Positions 53,324 to 61,153 of a DNA stretch of 64,000 nucleotides are shown in pieces. The notes under the pieces are model-generated. The model made no database searches. It was not told the DNA's origin and saw nothing but the letters and a program-made list of their open reading frames with translations. Within the stretch, counting starts at the first letter, position 1. Each line of letters begins with the position of its first letter. Source of the stretch: CAYRTD01 sp964528675 (GTDB lineage Bacteria > Bacteroidota > Bacteroidia > Bacteroidales > GCA-2748055); the NCBI GenBank assembly GCA_964528675.1, contig CAZGTU010000006.1, forward strand, positions 38,600-102,599, in the 5' to 3' direction. The position numbers and the translations under genes are program-made.

Positions 53324-55999
53324 CTACTGTGATATTTTATATTTTCCTGGAGATTCTTTTTCTTCATCAATACCTAAATCTTTTTTTGCCTTATTCAGTA
53401 ATTTCTTATCGATTTTATTGTTATCGTGAAGACATACCAGGGTACTCCAGACAAGGTGTTTTGCATTGACTTCAAAATGCTCCCTCAATTCATCCCTGTG
53501 ATCGCTGGGGCCGAAACCATCGGTTCCGAGTGCGGTAAAACTTCCGGGAAACCAATAAGCTACTGAGCGAGGCAAAGCCTTTACATAATCGGATGCAGCT
53601 ACAAAAATCCCTTCATCTTTTCCTACTGACTTTTCTATAAAATTCTTTTCTTTCTTCTTTCTGAGCCTGTTTTTTCTGTCAGTTTCTATGGCATCATCAT
53701 ACAATTGCTTGTAACTGGTTACACTCCACACTTCAGGATAGATATCATAATCTTTTTTCAATATTCCGGCCGCTTCAAGGGCCTCATTCAGGATTGTTCC
53801 ACTTCCCAGCAGATGTATATTATGTTCATTTTTCTGAGTGGATTTATATTTATACATCCCATTGATTATTCCTTCTTCCACATCATTTCTTGACGGTTTT
53901 TTGGGCATGCGATATTTCTCATTCATCATGGTTATGTAATAAAAAACATCTTCTCCATCCTTGAACATTCTCTTCATTCCATCCTGAACAATCACTGCCA
54001 GCTCGTAGGCAAAGGCAGGATCATATGCCCTCACGGCAGGGTTAGACATGGCCAGCAGGTGACTATGTCCGTCGGTATGCTGAAGTCCCTCCCCGGCAAG
54101 GGTGGTTCTTCCTGAAGTTCCTCCCACCAGGAATCCCTTTGCACGTGCATCGGCTGCTGCCCAGATCAGGTCTCCCACTCTCTGGAAACCAAACATGGAA
54201 TAAAAAATATAGAAAGGAATACAATTGATTTTATGGGTGGAATAGGCAGTTCCGGCAGCAATAAATGAGGACATGGAACCTGCTTCTGTTATTCCTTCTT
54301 CAAGGATAGCACCATCCTTTGCTTCCTTATAATAAAGCAGGCTTTCTTTGTCTACCGGTTCATAGAGCTGTCCGGTATGTGCATAAATTCCCACCTGTTT
54401 GAAAAGTGAATCCATTCCGAATGTTCTTGATTCATCCGGAACGATTGGAACCATCAATTTTCCGACATTCTCATCTTTCAGTAGTTTGGAAAGCATCTGC
54501 ACAATGGCCATTGTTGTGGCAACTTCCCGTTTTCCAGAACCTTCCAGGAATTCTTCAAATAATTTCGGATCGGGCATCTCAAACCCGGGATTAGCAGTTT
54601 CTCTTTTCGGTAAATAACCTCCCAATTTTTCTCTTCTCTCTTTCAGGTATTTAATTTCATCACTGTCATCATCGGGTTTATAAAACGGGGCCTTTGCAAG
54701 TTCTTCATCTGATATTGGAATATTGAAGCGTTCTCTAAACTGGATCAATTCTTCTTCATTTAGTTTCTTTTGCTGATGGGTAATATTACGGCCTTCTCCT
54801 GCCTCACCGAGACCATAACCCTTAATGGTCTGAGTTAATATTACGGTAGGGGTTTTCTTGTTTTCAACAGCCTTTTTATATGCATTATATACTTTTAAGG
54901 GATCATGACCACCACGACGCAATTTGGTAAGTTCTTCATCGCTCAAATCTTCTACCAGGGCTTTTAATTCTTCACTCTTACTGAAAAAGTTTTCCCGAAT
55001 ATAGTCTCCTTTCGATATGGAAAACTTCTGCCGTTCACCATCAACAATTTCAGTCAGTCGTTCTTTTAACAGTCCATCATTATCTTTATCCAATAATGGA
55101 TCCCAATTTGTTCCCTGGACCACTTTTATAACATTCCACCCGGCTCCCTTAAAAGCCCCTTCCATCTCCTGAATTATAGAAGAATTGCCCCTTACAGGAC
55201 CGTCGAGCCGCTGTAGATTGCAGTTAATCACGAAAATAAGATTATCAAGTTCTTCTCTTGAAGCAAGCGTCAAGGCACCCATGGATTCTGGTTCATCCAT
55301 TTCTCCGTCTCCTAAAAATGCCCATATCTTTTGACCGGTTGATTCAATCAATCCTTTATCCTGTAAATATTTGTTGAATCTTGCCTGATAAATGGACATT
55401 ATGGGTGCAAGACCCATGGACACGGTTGGAAACTGCCAGTAATTCTCCATCAGCCTGGGATGGGGATAGGATGCCAGTCCCCCGTCAGGATCCAACTCTC
55501 GTCTGAAGTTTTCCAGCATTTTCTCAGAAATTCGGCCTTCCAGGAAAGAACGGGCATAAATTCCTGGTGAGGCATGACCCTGAAAATAGACTATATCAGC
55601 AGGTTTATCTCCCTTCCCACCCCTGAAAAAATGGTTAAAGCCTACCTCATAGAGGGTTGCTGCCGAGGCATAGGTGGAAATGTGTCCTCCTATACCGTCC
55701 TTTTTCTTGTTTGCCTGGACTACCATGGCCATTGCATTCCATCGGATGATGCTCTTTATCTTTCTTTCCAGTTCACGGTCGCCGGGATAATCTTCCTGTT
55801 CGGATACAGGAATGGTATTTACATATAAAGAATTAAGATAAGGCTTGATGGTAATGCCTTTTTCCGTTGCCCGGTTTCTGAGAAGATCAATTATTTCTTC
55901 CACTCTTCCGGCATCTTCATTATTGATAATATAATCAATTGAATCAAGCCATTCTTTATTCTCAAATTTTCTTATTTTATCTTTATCTGAATTTGACAT
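53324..55999 (-). CDS. aceE: Pyruvate dehydrogenase E1, homodimeric type
   Basis: An 891-residue thiamine-diphosphate enzyme that decarboxylates pyruvate and acetylates E2. It is the single-chain homodimeric kind, close in length to E. coli AceE. The ThDP motif runs from GDGEMDEPES (about 231) to NCNLQRLDGPVRG. Other conserved pieces are YFQGHASPGIYARSF, GGHDPLKVYNAY, ESRTFGMDSLFKQVGIY and TSGRTTLAGEGLQHTDGHS. The C-terminus ends with FEVNAKHLVW and a Lys-rich tail. It follows a rhodanese gene by 44 bases and precedes aceF by 61, forming one operon. Confidence 0.96.
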   Translation of the reverse strand: MSNSDKDKIRKFENKEWLDSIDYIINNEDAGRVEEIIDLLRNRATEKGITIKPYLNSLYVNTIPVSEQEDYPGDRELERKIKSIIRWNAMAMVVQANKKKDGIGGHISTYASAATLYEVGFNHFFRGGKGDKPADIVYFQGHASPGIYARSFLEGRISEKMLENFRRELDPDGGLASYPHPRLMENYWQFPTVSMGLAPIMSIYQARFNKYLQDKGLIESTGQKIWAFLGDGEMDEPESMGALTLASREELDNLIFVINCNLQRLDGPVRGNSSIIQEMEGAFKGAGWNVIKVVQGTNWDPLLDKDNDGLLKERLTEIVDGERQKFSISKGDYIRENFFSKSEELKALVEDLSDEELTKLRRGGHDPLKVYNAYKKAVENKKTPTVILTQTIKGYGLGEAGEGRNITHQQKKLNEEELIQFRERFNIPISDEELAKAPFYKPDDDSDEIKYLKERREKLGGYLPKRETANPGFEMPDPKLFEEFLEGSGKREVATTMAIVQMLSKLLKDENVGKLMVPIVPDESRTFGMDSLFKQVGIYAHTGQLYEPVDKESLLYYKEAKDGAILEEGITEAGSMSSFIAAGTAYSTHKINCIPFYIFYSMFGFQRVGDLIWAAADARAKGFLVGGTSGRTTLAGEGLQHTDGHSHLLAMSNPAVRAYDPAFAYELAVIVQDGMKRMFKDGEDVFYYITMMNEKYRMPKKPSRNDVEEGIINGMYKYKSTQKNEHNIHLLGSGTILNEALEAAGILKKDYDIYPEVWSVTSYKQLYDDAIETDRKNRLRKKKEKNFIEKSVGKDEGIFVAASDYVKALPRSVAYWFPGSFTALGTDGFGPSDHRDELREHFEVNAKHLVWSTLVCLHDNNKIDKKLLNKAKKDLGIDEEKESPGKYKISQ

Positions 56000-56043
56000 T
56001 ATATTATGTTTTTATATATCTATTCCGGATATTTATTTCCTGT

Positions 56044-56361
56044 TTATTCGACCATGGGTAATCCTGCTTTTCTCCACTCCCTTTTTCCACCTTCAAAGTG
56101 ATATATATTTTTAAAGCCCAGATCTTCCAGTTTTTTTCCTGCCGTAGGACTTGCAGTGCAATTTTCATCAGTGCAGTAAACAGCGATAGGATCATCCTTA
56201 TCAAATCTTTTTTTGGCTTCGGTTCCTATTTTATTGAGTGGGATATTAATGGCACCCTGTATATGGGATTTCTCAAATTTTTCTTCTTCCAGAACATCAA
56301 TGAGTATTATTCCATCCTTATCAAGCTTCTCTTTTAATTCCTCGTGCTTTATTTTTTCCAT
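56044..56361 (-). CDS. Rhodanese-like domain protein
   Basis: A 105-residue single rhodanese domain. The opening LIDVLEEEKFEKSHIQGAINIPL is the CH2A-like motif. The active-site loop starts at the Cys of VYCTDENCTASPTA and differs from the CxxGxR form, with a second Cys five residues on. The C-terminal FEGGKREWRKAGLP is standard. It probably handles persulfide or another low-molecular thiol. Standing first in the rhodanese-aceE-aceF-lpd order, it might support sulfur supply for lipoate or iron-sulfur proteins, but that is a guess from position. Confidence 0.85.
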   Translation of the reverse strand: MEKIKHEELKEKLDKDGIILIDVLEEEKFEKSHIQGAINIPLNKIGTEAKKRFDKDDPIAVYCTDENCTASPTAGKKLEDLGFKNIYHFEGGKREWRKAGLPMVE

Positions 56362-56504
56362 ACATCTTCTTTTTGGTTATCAAAGATGGGACAATCACCA
56401 TACCAAGCAGAAACCTTCCTTGTTGATGGAAAAACACATGGATGTAAAGCCATGAATATGAAATCCTTAGTTACTGGTTTTTAGATTAATAAACTATTTC
56501 AGTC

Positions 56505-56543
56505 GTGTGGAATTAAAAGAAAAAACGGGAAAAAATTCCACAC
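56505..56543. promoter_or_regulatory. GTGTGGAATT inverted repeat between PDH and aconitase genes
   Basis: GTGTGGAATT (56505-56514) and AATTCCACAC (56534-56543) form a perfect 10-base dyad with a 19-base spacer. It sits in the 266-base region from which the rhodanese/PDH operon and the aconitase gene diverge. Its core GTGGAA/TTCCAC is shared with 46744-46759. A repressor or activator site is possible, as is an RNA hairpin. Confidence 0.45.
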
Positions 56544-56627
56544 AAGTAACAGGAAAAAAATGATCAAAAAATTGACAAAATTGTTTATCTGATAAAAAAT
56601 TAGGTTAAAAATTTTAAAACCTTTCCT

Positions 56628-58577
56628 ATGAAAAAACTTAATGTAACCCGGAAATTGATTGAAAAGCATCTGCTTGACGGGAAGCCGGAGGCAGGGAATA
56701 ATATAGGATTAAAAATCGATCATATTCTTCAGCAAGATGCCACCGGAACACTCATTATGCTTGAATTGGAAAAAATAGGCCTCGACAGGGTAAAAACAGA
56801 GGTTGCCGTTCAGTATGTTGATCATAACCTGCTTCAAACCGACTATAAAAATGCGGATGACCATAAATTCCTTCAGTCGGCAGCGAAGAAATACGGTTAC
56901 TGGTTCAGCCGTCCCGGAAATGGAATCAGTCATCCCGTGCATATGGAGCGTTTCGGCAAGCCCGGAAAGTCAATGATAGGTTCGGACAGTCACACCTGCT
57001 CTGCCGGAGCCATAGGAATGCTTGCCTTTGGTTCAGGAGGACTTGATGTGGCAACTGTTGCTGCCGGAGAACCTTATTATATCACCATGCCTAAAGTATT
57101 CGGAGTTGAACTCACAGGCAAGTTAGCTGATTGGGTAAGTGCTAAAGACATCATCCTGGAAATGTTGAGAAGATATGATGTAAAAGGAGGCGTAGGCTAC
57201 ATTATTGAATACTATGGGGATGGTTTAAAGACCCTCAGTGCATGGGACAGGCATGTGATTGCAAACATGGGAGCAGAACTTGGTGCTACTACAACGGTAT
57301 TTCCTTCAGATGAGAATACAAAAAAATTCCTTGGACAGGAAAAAAGACCGGGAGACTGGCAGGAAATCCTTGCAGATGAAGGTGCTGAATATGATAAAAA
57401 TGATAAGATAGAACTGGATAAGATTGAACCGCTTATTGCCAAGCCAAGCAGTCCCGGTAATGTGGTGCCGGTTCGTGAGGTAGCAGGCAGGCCCATTTCA
57501 CAAATCGTAGTGGGCTCTTCAGCAAATCCCGGATTACGAGACTTCTGGATTGACAGTCAAATTGTCAAGGATAAAACCATTTCTCCTGAAGTATCCTTGG
57601 ATATTAACCCATCGTCAAGACAAAAGATCGAGGAACTGGGTAAAATGAATGCCTTGAACGAATTTATCAAAGCAGGTGGACGATATCATCAAACCGGGTG
57701 CATGGGTTGCATAGGCATGGGACAGGCACCGGCCTCGGATACCATCAGTTTACGAACGGTACCAAGGAATTTCCCGGGCCGCTCAGGAACCGTGGATGAC
57801 CAGGTATATCTTTGCAGCCCCGAAACAGCAGCAGTATCAGCACTAAGTGGGAAGATCACAGATCCGGCAGAATACGGAAAGAATAATTCCTATCCGAGAT
57901 TTGAAGAACCGGAGGAAGCCGCTGTAAATACAATGATGCTTATTCCACCGTATGAAGGAGATGAAGAAGTGGAGTTAAAAAAAGGGCGCAACATTAAAAC
58001 ACTTCCTGATTTTGAAGAAGTTCAGGATGAATTTGAAGTACCGGTAATTCTAAAAATGAATGATAATATATCAACAGATGAGATCCTGAAGGCGGGTGCG
58101 GAAGTATTACCTCTCAGAAGTAATATCGAAGAGATAAGCAAATATGCTTTCCAGGTAGTGGATACTGATTTTTATTCACGTGCCAGAGAGACAAAAGAAT
58201 CAGAGGGAGGGCATATCGTTATTGCAGGAGAAAATTACGCCCAGGGTTCGAGCCGGGAGCATGCCGCAATAGCGCCTCGTTACCTCGGACAAAAAGCTGT
58301 AATAGCGAAAAGTTATGCACGTATTGGTTTCCAAAATCTTGTTAACTTTGGCATCATTCCTTTTGTTTATGAAAATGCAGATGACCATGATGAGCTTAAA
58401 GTAATGCAAAAACTAGAATTTAAGGGGATCAGGGAAGGAATAATGAATGGTAGTACAATTAGAGCCATCAATACAGAAACCGAAAAGGAAATTAAAATAA
58501 AATGCAATCTTAGTGACAGACAAAAAACTATCCTCCTGGAGGGCGGATTAATAAATTACCTGCAAACCAAAAAATAA
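56628..58577 (+). CDS. Aconitate hydratase
   Basis: A 649-residue monomeric aconitase of the short type found in anaerobes and some Bacteroidota, smaller than AcnA or AcnB of E. coli (about 870-890). The cluster ligands are Cys124 (DSHTCSAGA), Cys358 and Cys361 (TGCMGCIGMG). The swivel domain is on the same chain, with ISTDEILKAGAEVLP and YAQGSSREHAA in the last 170 residues. It isomerises citrate to isocitrate. Clostridial-type homologs are of similar length. It is transcribed away from the PDH operon and leads a short run with the DUF2188-like gene 6 bases downstream. Confidence 0.93.
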   Translation: MKKLNVTRKLIEKHLLDGKPEAGNNIGLKIDHILQQDATGTLIMLELEKIGLDRVKTEVAVQYVDHNLLQTDYKNADDHKFLQSAAKKYGYWFSRPGNGISHPVHMERFGKPGKSMIGSDSHTCSAGAIGMLAFGSGGLDVATVAAGEPYYITMPKVFGVELTGKLADWVSAKDIILEMLRRYDVKGGVGYIIEYYGDGLKTLSAWDRHVIANMGAELGATTTVFPSDENTKKFLGQEKRPGDWQEILADEGAEYDKNDKIELDKIEPLIAKPSSPGNVVPVREVAGRPISQIVVGSSANPGLRDFWIDSQIVKDKTISPEVSLDINPSSRQKIEELGKMNALNEFIKAGGRYHQTGCMGCIGMGQAPASDTISLRTVPRNFPGRSGTVDDQVYLCSPETAAVSALSGKITDPAEYGKNNSYPRFEEPEEAAVNTMMLIPPYEGDEEVELKKGRNIKTLPDFEEVQDEFEVPVILKMNDNISTDEILKAGAEVLPLRSNIEEISKYAFQVVDTDFYSRARETKESEGGHIVIAGENYAQGSSREHAAIAPRYLGQKAVIAKSYARIGFQNLVNFGIIPFVYENADDHDELKVMQKLEFKGIREGIMNGSTIRAINTETEKEIKIKCNLSDRQKTILLEGGLINYLQTKK

Positions 58578-58583
58578 ACAGTT

Positions 58584-58979
58584 ATGCCTTATTCAAAAGA
58601 TGAATATCCGGATTCAATGAAGAATTTGAATCCTGAATTACGTGAGAAAGCTATAGAAATACTGAATGCTCTCATTGATAATGGAAAAATGAATAAAGGA
58701 ATGGCCATTGCCACAGCCACAAAAAAAGCAAAAGAATGGGCTGAAGAAAAGGGACTACCCATTGAGAACGATGAGGAGGATGAGGGTGGAAAGGACCTGC
58801 ATGTTAAATCCCATGAAGATGGCTGGGCCATTGAAGAAGAAGATGCGGATGAAGCAAAACAGGTTTTTGACAAGAAAGAATATGCTATTGAGAGGGCAAG
58901 AGAACTGGCCAGAAAAAATCATGCAAGTTTGATAATTCATAAAGCTGATGGTGAAGTTCAGGAAAAGAGAGATTATTGA
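58584..58979 (+). CDS. DUF2188-like small acidic protein
   Basis: A 131-residue hydrophilic protein. The N-terminal half (about 1-60) is a helical YdaT-like segment opening MPYSKDEYPDSMKNL and passing through AIATATKKAKEW. The C-terminal half (about 72-131) matches DUF2188: HVKSHEDGWAIEEEDADEA, then IERARELARKNHASLIIHKADGEV. The DUF2188 fold is small and its function is not known; relatives are often called stress-linked. It follows aconitase by 6 bases and probably shares its transcript. Confidence 0.8.
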   Translation: MPYSKDEYPDSMKNLNPELREKAIEILNALIDNGKMNKGMAIATATKKAKEWAEEKGLPIENDEEDEGGKDLHVKSHEDGWAIEEEDADEAKQVFDKKEYAIERARELARKNHASLIIHKADGEVQEKRDY

Positions 58980-59044
58980 TTGAGGAAAAGCATTTGTAGA
59001 AAAAACTCCACGCAAATCGTAGATTTTACCCAATGAAGTCAATC

Positions 59045-59989
59045 TTAATAATGCACCTTCAATGCTTGAGGAATTATTTTTATGTCGATTGATTTCATAG
59101 ATTCCATTATCTCACCGTCAATTTGCATTTCAGCCGGTTTATCAAGCTCAATATGAGCTTCTTTAAGGGAATGAACATCTATGTATTTCATTTTGCTGAA
59201 ATTCCCTGTCAGAAAAGCTGCAATCAATGGAAAGACAAACCACCATGGATAGGGTTTTATAATTACAAGTTCAAATTTCCCATCATCAATTTTACCTTTA
59301 GGATTGATCACTGCTCCTGTCCCGAAGGCCCTGGCATTTGCGATGACCACCATTTCGGCCCGCATCCTGTAGTTTGATTTATTATAGGATACATTGAATT
59401 TGAAAACTGTGCTCTTTGCCAGCAATTCTTTAAAAAATTGTTTTCCATAGCCTATAAGGCCCCGTGCTCCTTCTTCCTCAAAACGCTTGACAATCCTGGC
59501 GTTAATACCGATATCGCTTAAATGTATACAATAGTATTTCTCATTGATTAGGATCATATCCAAGGGTCGGGGCCCGGTATTCATGCATTTTTCCAGAGCT
59601 TTGGAAGGATCATTAGGAATATCGAGATTATATGCCAATCCATTTGCCGACCCGCCGGGTATAATCCCCATGCTTATTTCTCTGTTTATCAGAACAGAAG
59701 CTACAAGATTAACTGTACCATCACCACCTGTCGATACCACCAGTTCAGGTTTGAAATCACGTATTTCTTTTTCAATTAATCTCTTATCATCTTTACCCTT
59801 TGTATTGTAAATTTTCCATTCAAAATTGTATTTTTTTGATATTCTGATTATTACATTCTCAAGTTCATCATGATCATTTCCTCCTGATTGAGGATTGACA
59901 ATATATAAAGCTTTATGTTTTATTGATTTCTTCAATTTTCCGTTTTTTAAATGGCTTGAATCTTGTATTAGGAAACTCAAAATTAACAT
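59045..59989 (-). CDS. Diacylglycerol kinase family lipid kinase
   Basis: A 314-residue member of the DagK/YegS/BmrU family, which phosphorylates diacylglycerol or related lipids. The N-terminal nucleotide domain shows ALYIVNPQSGGND and STGGDGTVNLVAS, then GIIPGGSANGLAYNLDIP. The C-terminal beta domain has ARAFGTGAVINPKGKIDDGKFELVII and ends AEMQIDGEIME. The frame reaches an ATG at 59989, only 11 bases from the divergent gene; a TTG at 59935, just before the conserved part, is an alternative start that would leave room for promoters. It faces an App1-like phosphatase gene, whose likely reaction is the reverse. Confidence 0.88.
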   Translation of the reverse strand: MLILSFLIQDSSHLKNGKLKKSIKHKALYIVNPQSGGNDHDELENVIIRISKKYNFEWKIYNTKGKDDKRLIEKEIRDFKPELVVSTGGDGTVNLVASVLINREISMGIIPGGSANGLAYNLDIPNDPSKALEKCMNTGPRPLDMILINEKYYCIHLSDIGINARIVKRFEEEGARGLIGYGKQFFKELLAKSTVFKFNVSYNKSNYRMRAEMVVIANARAFGTGAVINPKGKIDDGKFELVIIKPYPWWFVFPLIAAFLTGNFSKMKYIDVHSLKEAHIELDKPAEMQIDGEIMESMKSIDIKIIPQALKVHY

Positions 59990-60000
59990 TAAAAATCACT

Positions 60001-61104
60001 ATGGCATATCTTAAACCCGTATTTAAGTACATTTCAAAACCATTCAAAAGATTACGAGTTTACCTGAAACAAAAAGCCGGCTGGTTAGGAATCCCAAAAA
60101 TTGAGCCATTCAGAGGATTTGGAAATGAAGATATGGTCCACATCCAGGGGATGGTTATAGAAGATAAAGGACTTACCAAACCAGAAGGAAAACAAAAAGT
60201 CTGGAAAAATATACTTTCCACAATCAAACGCTTTTCCAGTGATGAAATAGCGGGAGTAAGAGTGAAGGCTGAATTCATGGGTGAAAGTAAAACTACAGAA
60301 ACCGATGAATTCGGATTCTTCGCTTTTGATTTTGAGGTAGGAGGAAAAATTGCCGATGATACTGAAAGAACCTGGTACCCTGTTCATTTTGAATTGCTTG
60401 ACCAGGTGGTTGAAGATCAGCCGGAAATTCATGCACAGGGTGAAGTTCGTATTGTCAGTTCCGGACAAAAAAGAATTTTCGTTTCCGATATTGATGACAC
60501 CGTGCTGGTTTCACATTCAACCCAGACTCTTAAGAAGCTTAGGCTCATGTTATTCAAAAATGCCTTCACACGGCTTCCGTTTCCCGGTATTGCTGCGTTC
60601 TATCGTCAGTTGGAGCTGGGTAAAAAAAATCAGGCTTCCTATCCTTTCTTTTATGTATCGAGCAGTGAGTGGAATCTTTATGATCTGCTGGAAGACTTTT
60701 TTGAATTCAACGATATTCCCAGGGGTATTTTCATGTTAAAAAAGTTAAATGAAAGTGTTTATAAATTCTGGAAATCAGGTGGTGGAACGCATGAACATAA
60801 ATATGAAAAGATCAAATATTTGATGGAATACTTTCATGACAGGAAGTTTGTTCTTTTTGGTGACAGCGGGCAGAAAGACAAGATTATCTACAGACGTTTA
60901 GCAATGGAATTTCCCGGCCGTGTGGAGACCATTTATATCAGGAAAATCAGTTCAAAAAAGTCCGGAGACCAGGAAAAGCTCGAAAACGAACTAGCTGAGG
61001 TAAACACAAGCTACCTTGAGGTGGATTCCACCCTGAAAATGACAGATCATGCTTTAAACAAAGGATATATCAGTGATGAATTAAAAGTCGAAACAAATCT
61101 CTGA
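60001..61104 (+). CDS. App1-like phosphatidate phosphatase (DUF2183)
   Basis: A 367-residue protein of the App1 family of Mg-dependent phosphatidate phosphatases. The start at 60001 (MAYLKPVF) is preferred because the longer frame from a TTG at 59923 runs into the divergent gene. An N-terminal beta domain (about 35-155) precedes the catalytic DUF2183 region (about 155-315) with FVSDIDDTVLVSHS, a DxDxT site, and later YVSSSEWNLYDLL and VLFGDSGQKDK. Homologs remove phosphate from phosphatidic acid in yeast and may do so here. It starts 11 bases from the lipid kinase gene and ends 49 bases before the cation ATPase. Confidence 0.87.
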   Translation: MAYLKPVFKYISKPFKRLRVYLKQKAGWLGIPKIEPFRGFGNEDMVHIQGMVIEDKGLTKPEGKQKVWKNILSTIKRFSSDEIAGVRVKAEFMGESKTTETDEFGFFAFDFEVGGKIADDTERTWYPVHFELLDQVVEDQPEIHAQGEVRIVSSGQKRIFVSDIDDTVLVSHSTQTLKKLRLMLFKNAFTRLPFPGIAAFYRQLELGKKNQASYPFFYVSSSEWNLYDLLEDFFEFNDIPRGIFMLKKLNESVYKFWKSGGGTHEHKYEKIKYLMEYFHDRKFVLFGDSGQKDKIIYRRLAMEFPGRVETIYIRKISSKKSGDQEKLENELAEVNTSYLEVDSTLKMTDHALNKGYISDELKVETNL

Positions 61105-61153
61105 TCATTTCTGTTTCGATTATGTAATCCGCATTAACCTCAACAACAATCTT

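Noticed and set aside
59923..60000. Upstream TTG start of the App1-like gene
   Set aside because: The added residues lie over the start of the lipid kinase gene, and an ATG at 60001 opens the conserved sequence.
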